Of a DNA stretch of 45,511 nt, positions 33,548 to 42,542 are shown one piece after another. The notes beneath the pieces were generated by a model that searched no databases, was not told where the DNA came from, and saw only the letters and a program-made list of their open reading frames with translations. Both the position numbers and the translations under genes were made by a program. Numbering within the stretch: position 1 is the stretch's first letter; each line of letters opens with the position of its first letter. Source of the DNA: Chloroflexota bacterium (lineage in GTDB: Bacteria > Chloroflexota > Anaerolineae > Anaerolineales > Villigracilaceae); contig JACQYE010000062.1 in NCBI GenBank assembly GCA_016208355.1, positions 1 through 45,511 on the forward strand, read 5' to 3'.

Positions 33548-33934
33548 ATGAGAGATTTCTTCCTCTCCCGCATCCACGCCTTCGGACATGCCTTACGCGG
33601 ATGGTGGTATGTTCTCCGTACACAGCGCAACGCCTGGATCCACGCTCTGGCGACAACGCTGGTCGTGTTGCTGTCTGCATGGCTGAAACTCCCCGCCCGT
33701 GATTGGGCAGCGCTCATCCTGGCGGTTGCCCTGGTCTGGACAGCGGAGTTCATCAACACGGCGCTGGAGGCAGTGGTGGATTTGGCCAGCCCGCAACACC
33801 ATCCGTTGGCGAAAGTCGGCAAGGACGTTGGCGCGGCAGCGGTTTTGATTGCCGCGCTGATCTCGGTGGTGGTTGGCCTGCTCATTTTGGGTCCGCCATT
33901 GTGGCAGAGGATCAAACTCTACGTCGGTGGATAA
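33548..33934 (+). CDS. dgkA: Diacylglycerol/undecaprenol kinase
   Basis: Small three-helix membrane kinase of 128 residues. It shows FGHALRGWWYVLRTQRNAWIH, the signature TAEFINTALEAVVDL and KVGKDVGAAAVLI. In Gram-positive-type cells this family phosphorylates undecaprenol for cell-wall lipid recycling. It starts 7 bases after ybeY, the usual gene order. Confidence 0.93.
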   Translation: MRDFFLSRIHAFGHALRGWWYVLRTQRNAWIHALATTLVVLLSAWLKLPARDWAALILAVALVWTAEFINTALEAVVDLASPQHHPLAKVGKDVGAAAVLIAALISVVVGLLILGPPLWQRIKLYVGG

Positions 33935-33941
33935 GGTTGGT

Positions 33942-35012
33942 ATGCAATCGAATCGCGTCACTTCTATTTTTCAAGCATTATTGGCTGCCCTCCTTTTTGG
34001 AGCGAGCGCTCCGCTTTCAAAATTATTGCTTGGAGAAATCTCACCGGTATTACTGGCGGCTTTTCTATATCTTGGCTCGGGCATTGGCTTATTGTTCGCG
34101 AAACTAATGGGAAAGGTAATATACGCCGAGCAGAAAGAAGCACGTCTTACACGGTCAGACTGGCCCTGGCTTGCTGGGGCCGTCCTGGCGGGTGGAGTGA
34201 TCGCTCCAATTACGCTCATGATAAGCTTACGCCATGCACCTGCGGCTACTGCATCTCTTCTCTTGAACTTTGAGAGCGTAACAACTACGTTGATTGCCGC
34301 TATCGTTTTCAAAGAGGCTGTCGGTCGCCGCGCATGGTGGGCGATTGCTTTGATTACACTCGCCAGCATTCTGCTTTCCACGGACTTTACGAATAATTGG
34401 GGACTTTCATTGAGCGCCCTTGGAGTATTGGCAGCCTGCTTCATGTGGGGGGTTGACAACAATTTAACGCGCAATATATCCGCAAAAGACCCGCTGGTTA
34501 TTGTTACAGTGAAAGGCTTGGGGGCAGGCCTGGTGTCGCTCATGATCGCTGTTGCTTTAGGAGACCCTTTTCCTACATTGAGCGTTATTCTTCTTTCTTT
34601 GTTGTTAGGTAGCCTGAGTTATGGATTGAGTATCTTCTTGTTTGTACATGCCATGCGTGGATTAGGGGCAGGTCGCACGAGCGCTTTGTTTGGAACAGCT
34701 CCCCTGGCAGGAATACTTTTATCGCTCATAATCTTTCGGGAAAGTCCTGGCATCTTGTTTGCCATCGCGTTACCGATTATGGCAGCAGGGGCTTTCGTTC
34801 TGGTTAAAGAAAACCACGAGCATTTGCACGTTCACGAAGAATTAACTCACGAACACAATCATTCCCACACTGACAACCATCATCAACATGAGCATGAAAC
34901 CGTTCTCGTTGCTAGATTGCATTGCCATGTGCACGTCCATGCCAGAATGGAACATTCCCATGACCATGCACCGGATATTCATCATCGTCATTCCCATGTT
35001 TTGGAACCATAG
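33942..35012 (+). CDS. EamA/DMT-family permease with His-rich C-terminal tail
   Basis: A 356-residue transporter with ten predicted membrane helices in two EamA repeats (LLAALLFGASAPLSKLLL; LGVLAACFMWGVDNNLTR). It ends in a hydrophilic tail of about 65 residues holding over 20 His in patterns such as HEHNHSHTDNHHQHEHE and DIHHRHSHVLEP. The tail probably binds Zn, Ni or Co, so metal efflux or metal-gated transport is likely. Start 33942 lies 7 bases after dgkA; the longer frame to 33873 runs inside dgkA. Codons are visibly AT-richer than in neighbours, a possible sign of transfer. Confidence 0.88.
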   Translation: MQSNRVTSIFQALLAALLFGASAPLSKLLLGEISPVLLAAFLYLGSGIGLLFAKLMGKVIYAEQKEARLTRSDWPWLAGAVLAGGVIAPITLMISLRHAPAATASLLLNFESVTTTLIAAIVFKEAVGRRAWWAIALITLASILLSTDFTNNWGLSLSALGVLAACFMWGVDNNLTRNISAKDPLVIVTVKGLGAGLVSLMIAVALGDPFPTLSVILLSLLLGSLSYGLSIFLFVHAMRGLGAGRTSALFGTAPLAGILLSLIIFRESPGILFAIALPIMAAGAFVLVKENHEHLHVHEELTHEHNHSHTDNHHQHEHETVLVARLHCHVHVHARMEHSHDHAPDIHHRHSHVLEP

Positions 35013-35040
35013 TAACGTAGTGCCTTGAGGCGGAGAGTGT

Positions 35041-35895
35041 ATGTCTCTTTCTTTCAAATTTGGCACCGTCGGGTCCCCGCAAGCCACACCGCCCAAACCC
35101 GGCGGCACGGTCGGCGGCATCCAATATGCTGCTTCCATCGGCCTGGATGCGCTGGAACTGGCCTGGGTGCAGGGCGTGCGCGTCGGCGAGGCAGCCTGCG
35201 CGGCCATCAAGAAAGCAGGGGAGGATGCGGGCCTGGCGCTCTCGGTTCACGGGCCGTATTACATCAATTTGAATGCCGAGGATGAAAAGTGGCCGCGCTT
35301 GCGCCAGTACCTCATGGACGCGGCGCATTTTGGCAACCTGGCTGGCGCCACCGACATTGTCTTCCATCCCGGTTCTTACTTTGCCCGACCGGCGGACGAA
35401 GTGCTCAAGAAGGTGCTGCCGCGCCTGGAAGGTTGTGTGGAGGAGATCCGCGCGGCTGGCAACCCGGTCACCTTGCGGCCCGAGGCGATGGGCAAGACAG
35501 CCGTCATTGGCTCGCTGGAGGATGTACTTGCATTGGCAAAAATTCCCGGCGTTGTTCCTTGCATTGACTTTGCCCACCTCCATGCCCGCGCCACCGACGG
35601 GACGATGAATACCTACGATGAGTGGATGCACGTGCTGGATGCCTGCCACAAAACTTTGGGCGACGCGTCCATGAAACAGATGCACATCCACCTTTCAGGG
35701 ATTGAGTATGGGCCGAAAGGCGAAAAGAATCACCTCGTGATGGAGGAGGCCGACTTGGATTTTCGCGCTCTGTTCCGCTCTTTGCGCGCGGCCGGAGCAG
35801 GGGGGCGGCTGTTGTGCGAAAGCCCGGTGCTCGAAGTGGATGCCCTCAAGTTCCGGGAGTTGTGGATGGAGATCAGCGGAGAGTCTGCCGCTTAG
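35041..35895 (+). CDS. Endonuclease IV-like TIM-barrel protein
   Basis: A 284-residue protein of the AP endonuclease 2 / Nfo superfamily. Metal-ligand segments are in order: SVHGPYYINLN, FHPGSYF, LRPEAMGK, CIDFAHLHAR, MHIHLSGI, NHLVMEEADLDF and CESPVLE. Real Nfo enzymes cut DNA at abasic sites with three zinc ions, and the ligand pattern here looks complete. Ribosome site GGCGGAGAG. Starts 28 bases after the DMT permease gene. Confidence 0.88.
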   Translation: MSLSFKFGTVGSPQATPPKPGGTVGGIQYAASIGLDALELAWVQGVRVGEAACAAIKKAGEDAGLALSVHGPYYINLNAEDEKWPRLRQYLMDAAHFGNLAGATDIVFHPGSYFARPADEVLKKVLPRLEGCVEEIRAAGNPVTLRPEAMGKTAVIGSLEDVLALAKIPGVVPCIDFAHLHARATDGTMNTYDEWMHVLDACHKTLGDASMKQMHIHLSGIEYGPKGEKNHLVMEEADLDFRALFRSLRAAGAGGRLLCESPVLEVDALKFRELWMEISGESAA

Positions 35896-36012
35896 CAAGC
35901 AACGGGATAAGGGTCCGATCTGGGCTTGACTTGGGGAGGTTTCAACGGCTTTCAACTTGCTAACAATACCGATGGGCCGGGTTGAAATCGGTTAAACTAT
36001 TCGAGAGTGGAC

Positions 36013-39000
36013 ATGAACTGGTCTTACGCGCTGGCGTTGTTCGTCTCGTCCCTGGCGGCAATTGTTATCACCATCATTGCATGGCAGCATCGTAACGTTC
36101 CGGGTGGGGGAAGCCTGGCCGCTACGGGAGTGGCCATGGCAGTCTGGACATTAGCCTATGGCTGTTATTGGTTATCTTCAGAGGCTCAGTCCAGGCTGAT
36201 TTGGTTCAATCTGGCAAATATGGGGGTTGTAGCCGCGCCAGTCACTTTCCTACTATTTTCCCTCCGTTATACAAACCGCATCCATTGGGTAAAGAAACGC
36301 ATCATCACGTTACTGGCTACTCTGCCGGTCATTACGTTAATCCTCATATGGACTGATCCTCTTCATGGATTGATTTATGGCGGGTATTCCCCCGAAAACT
36401 TTCTTTCTGGCGGAGGCGAATGGTTCTGGGTTTACCTGATTTATTCTTATGGGATGATACTTTTCGCTTTCGGGTTGTTGGTGCGGGCCTGGTTCTCCAC
36501 TGTCCGCCCTCTCCGCCCGCAATTGAGCGCCATTATCTTGGGGGCGCTGACACCCCTGGTTGTTAATATTGCCATGGTCTTGGGATTCAAACCTTTTCCC
36601 GGCCTGGACCTGACGCCGTTTGCATTTATTATCAGTGGTTTCTGTGTTGTCATAGCATTTTCCCGTTACCGCCTGCTCGATATTATTCCGATTGCGCGCT
36701 CGGTTGTTATTGATCGGATGACGGACGGCTTCATCGTTTTGGATACCCAAAACCGCGTGGTGGATGTGAACAGGACGGCGCAGGAGATGCTTGGTAAGCC
36801 AATCGGTGAAATCGTAGGGACGCCAGCTGACTTGGTGTTTAGGAACTTATCCCCCATTTTTGAACAATTTCGCGATACGCTTGTCTTGCAGGAAGAGATT
36901 TTTGTTGAGACGGATCCTCCAACCTATCTCGATTTGCGTATCACCCCATTGTATGACCGGAAAGGGTATTTCAGCGGGCGGTTGATTGTGGCCCGCGATG
37001 TAACTGATCGCAAGAATGCCGAACAAGCCGAGCACGAACAGCGCATCCTGGCGGAGGCGCTGCGGGATACGGCCGCGGCGTTGAACCAGTCGCGAAGTTT
37101 CGATGAAGTGTTGGATAATATCCTGGACAATGTCGGGCGCGTTGTTTCCTATGACCTTGCCACCTTCCTTTTGTCTGATAATGATGGAATCGCGCATCTG
37201 GCGCGCGAGCGCGGTTACCGGGAAAACGGGCTGGAAGATTGTTTACGTCGAGTGAGTTTTACTTATAACAATCTGCCAAGCCTGAAACTAATGATTGAAA
37301 CTGGGGCAGCAGTTGTTTTTTCGGACACTTCGAAAGAGCCGCGCTGGAAGAAAATTGAAGGTTTGGAAGGGTTGCATTCTTATGTGGGTGCACCCATCCG
37401 GGTGCGGGATTTCGTTGTCGGTTTTTTGGACCTGATCAGTTTTACTCCCGGTTTTTTCAGCCAAGTCCATGCCGACCGGCTGCAGGCATTTGCCGACCAG
37501 GCGGCCATCGCCATTGAGAACGCGCGTTTGCTGGAAGAAGCCCGGCAGCGTGCAGAGGAATTGTCAGTCTTGTTGGATATCGGCCTGGCGGCCACCTCTG
37601 GTCTGGAAATGGACAATCTCCTCAAGGCGATCCTGGAGAAGTGCAAACGAGTCCTTCCCATCGAAGCCTTTTACATCGCGACCTATGATAATGAAACCGA
37701 GATGATTGGATATCCCCTGTTTTATGACGAGGGTGAAATCAATGTATTGCCTGCGCATAATATTCGCCAATCTCCAGGGTTGACCGGGCACGTCATCCAG
37801 ACCAGGCAGGTACTTTATCTATCAGATGCTCTCTCAGAGGAGACTGCGCGGAAATTCAATATTGTCCAAATTGGCGGTGACCCGAGTCGTTCATATGTAG
37901 GTGTGCCGCTTATGGTGGGAGATCGGGTGGTGGGTGTTATATCTGTGCAAAGTTCCCAGCCAAATGCCTATCATCAAGACCATATCCGTCTATTGGAAAC
38001 AATTGCCACCCAGATCGCGGGAGCGATAGAAAATGCCCGGTTGTTCGAGGAAGTGCGACATCGCGCCGAAGAGATGACAGCACTCTTCGATATCGGCATA
38101 ACGGTCACATCGGGCTTGAACATGGAACAGGTTCTGAGAACATTGTTGGAGAAATGCCGGCAAGTACTCCCAGTGGAGGCATTTTATATAGGTATACTGG
38201 ACTCGGATACCGGTTTGATTAACCACCCCCTTGCCTACGACATGGGCGAATACCCGCAGATACCAACCCGTGACATTCGCAAAAACCCAGGCCTAAGCGG
38301 ACATGTCCTCAACACCCGGCAGACGCTTTACATCCCGGATATGACCTCCCCCGATGCGATCAAGACGTTCCAGATCTTCCGCACCACCGGCACGCCCACG
38401 CAGGCTTATGTCGGCGTCCCCATGATTGTCGGTGACCATGTGGTAGGGGTCATTTCAATGCAGAGTTACCAGTCAAACGCCTACGACCCTGGCCAGATCC
38501 GGCTGTTGGAAACAATTGCCACCCAGGCCGCTGTGGCCATCGAAAACAGCCGCTTGTATGCAAAGGCTCAACAGGAAATCCTTGAACGGGAGAAGGCAGA
38601 ACATCGCTACAGGGCATTGTTCGAACAATCCCATGACGCGGTCTTCATTATCGGTTTTGATGGCAGACATTTGGAATCCAACCAGAGAGCGTCTGATATG
38701 CTTGGGTATTCCCTTGAAGAGATGCGATCCCTGTATGTCATGGATATATCCGCGCAGCCGAAGGAGAGCGACCGCATCCTCGAGAAATTGATGGCTGGGG
38801 AGCAAATCCCCCTCTATGAACGCCAGTTCCGAAAAAAGGACGGGGAAGAGATCATCGTTGAGATAAACGTCGAACTTGTGCGTGATGTGGATGGGAAGCC
38901 GCTCCACATCCAGAGTGTTGTCCGTGACATCACAGAACGCAAGCAGAGCGAACTTGCCATCCATGAGGCCAATGAGAAATTGCGCCTTCAATTGTCTGAG

Positions 39001-39528
39001 ATTGAGGTATTACAGACGCAGTTGCGTGAACAAGCCATTCGCGACTCGTTGACAGGTCTGTTCAACCGCCGCTATCTCGAGGAGACTCTGGAACGCGAGT
39101 TCTCCCTCGCCAAACGCCAGGCGACAACCGTCTGCCTGGTGATGATGGATATTGACGGATTCAAAGGTTTCAACGACACCTATGGTCACGACGCCGGGGA
39201 CTTCCTGCTCAAAAAACTTGGCGACCTGCTTCGCAAGGAAGTCCGCCACTCTGATGTTTCCTGCCGTTTTGGCGGGGAGGAGTTCCTGGTGGTCATGCCG
39301 GGAGCGCCGCTGGAACAGGGAAAAGAACGCGCCGAGCGCCTGCGCAAGGCGTTCAGTTCCGGGAGATTCCGTCACATGGGAGTGAAATTGAACGCCACCG
39401 CCTCGCTCGGCGTGGCGATCTACCCCGAACACGGCAAAACCTGGGAGCAGGTGCTGCACGCCGCCGACCGGGCCATGTACGCCGCCAAAGCGGCGGGCAA
39501 AAACAGGGTCCGTTCAGCCGGAGATTGA
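36013..39528 (+). CDS. Membrane diguanylate cyclase with 7TM, PAS and GAF sensor domains
   Basis: A 1171-residue sensor. N-terminal region of seven membrane helices (about 1-220, histidine-kinase N-terminal 7TM type), a PAS domain (about 235-335), a first GAF (about 345-510), two near-duplicate GAF domains (about 515-680 and 690-855), a second PAS (about 865-985) and a C-terminal GGDEF domain. Active site GGEEF at 1087-1091, substrate loop DIDGFKGFNDTYGHDAGD, and inhibitory I-site RHSD at 1078-1081 five residues before it. It should make cyclic di-GMP under feedback control. ATG 36013 has GAGAG upstream; GTG at 36007 does not. Its last 15 bases overlap the convergent chelatase gene. Confidence 0.92.
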   Translation: MNWSYALALFVSSLAAIVITIIAWQHRNVPGGGSLAATGVAMAVWTLAYGCYWLSSEAQSRLIWFNLANMGVVAAPVTFLLFSLRYTNRIHWVKKRIITLLATLPVITLILIWTDPLHGLIYGGYSPENFLSGGGEWFWVYLIYSYGMILFAFGLLVRAWFSTVRPLRPQLSAIILGALTPLVVNIAMVLGFKPFPGLDLTPFAFIISGFCVVIAFSRYRLLDIIPIARSVVIDRMTDGFIVLDTQNRVVDVNRTAQEMLGKPIGEIVGTPADLVFRNLSPIFEQFRDTLVLQEEIFVETDPPTYLDLRITPLYDRKGYFSGRLIVARDVTDRKNAEQAEHEQRILAEALRDTAAALNQSRSFDEVLDNILDNVGRVVSYDLATFLLSDNDGIAHLARERGYRENGLEDCLRRVSFTYNNLPSLKLMIETGAAVVFSDTSKEPRWKKIEGLEGLHSYVGAPIRVRDFVVGFLDLISFTPGFFSQVHADRLQAFADQAAIAIENARLLEEARQRAEELSVLLDIGLAATSGLEMDNLLKAILEKCKRVLPIEAFYIATYDNETEMIGYPLFYDEGEINVLPAHNIRQSPGLTGHVIQTRQVLYLSDALSEETARKFNIVQIGGDPSRSYVGVPLMVGDRVVGVISVQSSQPNAYHQDHIRLLETIATQIAGAIENARLFEEVRHRAEEMTALFDIGITVTSGLNMEQVLRTLLEKCRQVLPVEAFYIGILDSDTGLINHPLAYDMGEYPQIPTRDIRKNPGLSGHVLNTRQTLYIPDMTSPDAIKTFQIFRTTGTPTQAYVGVPMIVGDHVVGVISMQSYQSNAYDPGQIRLLETIATQAAVAIENSRLYAKAQQEILEREKAEHRYRALFEQSHDAVFIIGFDGRHLESNQRASDMLGYSLEEMRSLYVMDISAQPKESDRILEKLMAGEQIPLYERQFRKKDGEEIIVEINVELVRDVDGKPLHIQSVVRDITERKQSELAIHEANEKLRLQLSEIEVLQTQLREQAIRDSLTGLFNRRYLEETLEREFSLAKRQATTVCLVMMDIDGFKGFNDTYGHDAGDFLLKKLGDLLRKEVRHSDVSCRFGGEEFLVVMPGAPLEQGKERAERLRKAFSSGRFRHMGVKLNATASLGVAIYPEHGKTWEQVLHAADRAMYAAKAAGKNRVRSAGD

Positions 39529-40506
39529 CGTCGGTCCCGATTTCTTCTTCGGCTCGGCCATCTCCTGCCGGACGGTCAGTAATAAATTTTCCGCCTTAAG
39601 TTCGTTTAGTGTATAGCAGGGGGCTTCGAGGTGGTCGGCCAGCGCCTGTGCCAGGCCCTGGTCGAATGAAGCATGCTCCATGTTGATGACGACAGAACGG
39701 AAATCCCGACCCGCGATCTGCCCGGCGAACCCGTAGGCTTCCTCCTGCGGCGGGATGGGGCCAATCGAGACGTTCCCTGCCCCATCGGTCAGGACAATGA
39801 GCAGGGCTTCGATGTCCGGGTGGGTGATGGCTTCCTGGGCCAGCACTTCGTAAGCCAGCAGTAATCCTGCCGAGAGCGGCGTCTTGCCGCCCACGGGGAT
39901 ATCCACCAGGGCGCGCCGGGCGAGTTGGACCGAGTTGGTGGGGGGCAGGATGAGGGTGGCGCGGTCCTTCTGGAAGACGATCAGCCCCACCCGATCGCGG
40001 CGCTGGTAAGCGTCTGTCAGCAGGGACAGGATGGCACCCTTCGTGGCGGCCATGCGTTCGGCCACGGCCATGGACCACGACGCATCCACCAGGAAGAGCA
40101 CCAGGTTGGCGGTTCTCTTGACCCGCACCTTGCGCTGGAGATCGCCTTTCTCGATGGCAAACGCCAGCCGTTTACGCTGTTCGGTGCGCCGCTTCTGGAA
40201 CGGGGCCGCGGCGCGGATCGTGGCGTCGAAAGCAATATCGTCTGTCTTGCCATTGGCGGGACGCGCTTGAATATAGCGCCCGCGTTTCCGCTCGGTATGC
40301 GTGCGGGACCTGCGGCCTGCGTGCCGCCGCGTGAGTTTATCCAACGGGGTATCGAGTTTACGTGGGTCGAAGGTCTCTCCCACCTTGACTTTTTTCCCGC
40401 CGTCCCACCAGTGGGCATCCTGGGCATTAAAAATCGCCTGCTGCGGGGATGGCTCCGCAGATGGCGGCTGGTCGGTTGATTCTTCTTCGGCTGAATCAGT
40501 TATGAC
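39514..40506 (-). CDS. chlD: VWA (ChlD/BchD-type) part of chelatase, read by -1 frameshift from the AAA+ gene
   Basis: Open frame of 330 residues in the -1 frame relative to the AAA+ gene. It starts with an acidic Pro/Gln-rich linker (EEESTDQPPSAEPSPQQ), then GETFDPRKLDTP, an Arg-rich RRHAGRRSRT segment and a von Willebrand A domain with MIDAS residues DASWSM, Thr in GGKTPL and Asp in LTDGAGN. No ATG, GTG or TTG occurs in frame between the shift site and GTG 40383, which would cut off the linker. The full fusion would be about 696 residues. In Mg/Co chelatases this part binds the AAA+ ring to the large subunit. Confidence 0.85.
   Translation of the reverse strand, partial: VITDSAEEESTDQPPSAEPSPQQAIFNAQDAHWWDGGKKVKVGETFDPRKLDTPLDKLTRRHAGRRSRTHTERKRGRYIQARPANGKTDDIAFDATIRAAAPFQKRRTEQRKRLAFAIEKGDLQRKVRVKRTANLVLFLVDASWSMAVAERMAATKGAILSLLTDAYQRRDRVGLIVFQKDRATLILPPTNSVQLARRALVDIPVGGKTPLSAGLLLAYEVLAQEAITHPDIEALLIVLTDGAGNVSIGPIPPQEEAYGFAGQIAGRDFRSVVINMEHASFDQGLAQALADHLEAPCYTLNELKAENLLLTVRQEMAEPKKKSGPTSISG
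40441..40460 (-). other. Second hairpin downstream of the frameshift site
   Basis: CTGCGG/CCGCAG arms (40441-40446, 40455-40460) with 8-base loop, about 45 bases downstream of the slippery site in the message. It is probably too far to stimulate shifting by itself. Confidence 0.35.
40477..40498 (-). other. Hairpin just downstream of the slippery heptamer
   Basis: In the message TGATTC pairs with GAATCA (40493-40498 and 40477-40482), loop 10 bases, starting 7 bases after the heptamer. The position suits a -1 frameshift stimulator, although a 6-bp AT-containing stem is weak. Confidence 0.5.
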
Positions 40507-41603
40507 TTTTTTCTTACCGAATCTTCGTCCGGCTCGGGGTTTTCCTTTGGCTCGGTCGGCTCGCCTTCACTGGATGAGCCAGCCAGGTTCTCGATGCGTT
40601 CCTGTAACTGTTCGGGCGTAATCTCGGCCTGCTGGAACGGACCGCGCTTGATGCGGTGCGGCAGGGCAAGTTCGGCGGCCAGGGCGATGTCGCGGTCGGT
40701 GATCGAGGCGCGGCCTTCGAATGCCGCGTGGGCGCGTGCCGCTTTCAGGATGACCAGGTCGGCGCGATGGCCGTCCACGTTCAAGGAGGCGGTCAGCGCG
40801 GCAATAGCCAGCAGGTCGCGGCGGGAGTACTTGATATCATCCACCATGGTGCGCGCCTGGGCGATGACCCGGCTTAGTTTTTCCTCGTGCGGAAGCCAGG
40901 TCTTGCGGAAGGCGTCCGCGTCGGACTCAAAGGCCAGGTTGTTTTCGATGATGGTGACCCGGTCGCGTGCGTCCCGGATTCCGGTGATGTCCACTGAGAG
41001 GGCGAAACGGTCGAGCAATTGCGGACGCAGGTCGCCTTCTTCAGGGTTCATCGTCCCGACCAGGATGAAACGCGCCGGGTGAGTGAAGGAAATGCCTTCC
41101 CGTTCGACGATGTTCATGCCCATGGCGGCCGAGTCGAGCAGCACGTCCACCACGTGGTCGTCGAGCAGGTTGACTTCGTCAATGTAGAGCAGGCCGCGGT
41201 TGGCGGCGGCCAGCACTCCCGGTTCGAAATGGCGCTCACCCTTCTGGATGGCCTGTTCGATGTCGAGCGTGCCGACCACCCGGTCTTCGGTGGCCGAAAC
41301 GGGCAGGTTGACGAACGGGATGGGTTTCTCTTCCACGGGCAGCGGCTCACCGGAGGTGACCTTCTCGCGGCACTCGGTGCACCACGAGGTGGGTTGGTCG
41401 GGATCGCAGCCGAAGCGGCAGCCGCGCACAGCCCGGACTTTTGGCAGGAGCGCCGCCAGGGCGCGCGCCGCCGTGGATTTGGCAGTGCCGCGTTCGCCGC
41501 GGATGAGCACGCCGCCGATGCGGGGATCAACGGCGTTGAGGATAAGTGCGCGTCTCATGCGCTCTTGTCCGACAATGGCAGTGAAGGGGTAGATTGTGGG
41601 CAT
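40500..41603 (-). CDS. chlI: AAA+ chelatase subunit, ChlI/BchI-type (unshifted product)
   Basis: ATPase ring subunit of a magnesium- or cobalt-chelatase, 367 residues when no frameshift occurs. Walker A GERGTAKST at 36-44, Walker B LLYIDEVNLL, sensor TMNPEEGDLRPQLLDRF and late helices ADLVILKAARAHAAFEGR. Four Cys (62, 66, 75, 78) form a CxxxC...CxxC insert of the kind that binds zinc or a cluster. The end is an acidic linker (EPTEPKENPEPDEDS) cut by TAA right after the slippery site. The large metal-inserting subunit is not in the window. It starts 30 bases from the divergent permease gene. Confidence 0.93.
   Translation of the reverse strand: MPTIYPFTAIVGQERMRRALILNAVDPRIGGVLIRGERGTAKSTAARALAALLPKVRAVRGCRFGCDPDQPTSWCTECREKVTSGEPLPVEEKPIPFVNLPVSATEDRVVGTLDIEQAIQKGERHFEPGVLAAANRGLLYIDEVNLLDDHVVDVLLDSAAMGMNIVEREGISFTHPARFILVGTMNPEEGDLRPQLLDRFALSVDITGIRDARDRVTIIENNLAFESDADAFRKTWLPHEEKLSRVIAQARTMVDDIKYSRRDLLAIAALTASLNVDGHRADLVILKAARAHAAFEGRASITDRDIALAAELALPHRIKRGPFQQAEITPEQLQERIENLAGSSSEGEPTEPKENPEPDEDSVRKKS
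40506..40512 (-). promoter_or_regulatory. Slippery heptamer A AAA AAG for programmed -1 frameshift
   Basis: The AAA+ frame reads AGA AAA AAG TCA TAA, so the heptamer A AAA AAG sits in exact phase two codons before the stop. Slipping back one base gives AAA AAA GTC ATA ACT, which is the frame of the VWA part. This is the same heptamer used in E. coli dnaX. Confidence 0.8.
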
Positions 41604-41633
41604 GAATTTCTCCGGGCTGGAATTAAAATTCTC

Positions 41634-42542
41634 GTGACCCTCATCGCCCTCCTGCTCGTCACTGTTTCAGCCTTTACCCACGCCTTCTGGAATTTCCTCA
41701 GCAAGCGCCAAAACCCCCAGGCGGCCTTCTTCCTGATGGCTTCCATCGCTTCGGCGGTGATCCTCTCGCCCATCCTGGTTATTTTCGGGGATGGGCTGCC
41801 TGCAATTCCTCTCGCCGTCTGGGGATTGATCGCTGCCACCGGCGCGGTGCAGGCGGTCTACTACATCTTCCTCGCCGCCGCCTACCGGAGTGGGGACCTG
41901 TCACATGCCTACCCATTAGCGCGCTCCCTGCCGGTTGTTCTGGTGGCGCTCGTCAGCGTGATGTTGGGACGCGGCAGCCAGATTCACCCGCTGGCCTACG
42001 TTGGTTTTGCAGCGGTAACGATTGGTTGCATCCTCCTTCCTGTGCCGAAGTTCAGCGACATCCACCCGCGGCATTACCGTCACAAATGGGTATTGTTCGC
42101 GTTGCTGGCTGCAGTCTGCATCACGGGTTACACCCTGCTGGATGACCAGTCTCTGCGGATATTACGTTCTCTCCCTGAGACGCCGCTCTCCAACTTCGGC
42201 TGGGCGTTGCTTTTCGGCGAACTCGAAGCCATCAGCATTTCGCTTTTCTTGACTGTATTCCTCCTCGGCTGGGGACCCGAGCGGCGTTCGTTGATGCAGG
42301 CCCGAGGTCCAGAATGGCGCACGGCGGCGGTGATGGGACTCATCATCACTTCCACATACGGGCTAGTCCTGCTGGCGATGGCTTACGTCAGCAACGTCAG
42401 TTATGTCTTGGCCTTCCGCCAGTTGAGCATCCCCATCGGCGCGGCGCTTGGGATTCTGGTTCGCAAAGAAGCGGCTTATCCCCCGAAACTGGTGGGGATT
42501 GGGGTTGTGGTAGTGGGATTGATTTTGGTTGTAGTGGGGTAG
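41634..42542 (+). CDS. EamA/DMT-family permease
   Basis: A 302-residue transporter with about ten membrane helices (TLIALLLVTVSAFTHAFWNFLSKR at the start, then AAYRSGDLSHAYPLARSLPVV, a typical EamA segment, and late VGIGVVVVGLILVVVG). The likely start is GTG 41634; sequence further upstream in frame is antisense to the chelatase gene and not believed. It may carry a metabolite or amino acid; not predictable. Its TAG stop lies within the palindromic repeat at 42539-42595. Confidence 0.8.
   Translation: MTLIALLLVTVSAFTHAFWNFLSKRQNPQAAFFLMASIASAVILSPILVIFGDGLPAIPLAVWGLIAATGAVQAVYYIFLAAAYRSGDLSHAYPLARSLPVVLVALVSVMLGRGSQIHPLAYVGFAAVTIGCILLPVPKFSDIHPRHYRHKWVLFALLAAVCITGYTLLDDQSLRILRSLPETPLSNFGWALLFGELEAISISLFLTVFLLGWGPERRSLMQARGPEWRTAAVMGLIITSTYGLVLLAMAYVSNVSYVLAFRQLSIPIGAALGILVRKEAAYPPKLVGIGVVVVGLILVVVG

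Noticed and set aside
39514-40383. Independent VWA gene from GTG 40383
   Set aside because: The open frame and linker-like protein sequence continue upstream to the slippery site; the GTG has only a weak ribosome site.
41019-41633. N-terminal 205-codon extension of the DMT permease
   Set aside because: It is antisense to the AAA+ chelatase gene; membrane helices only begin at about 41637.
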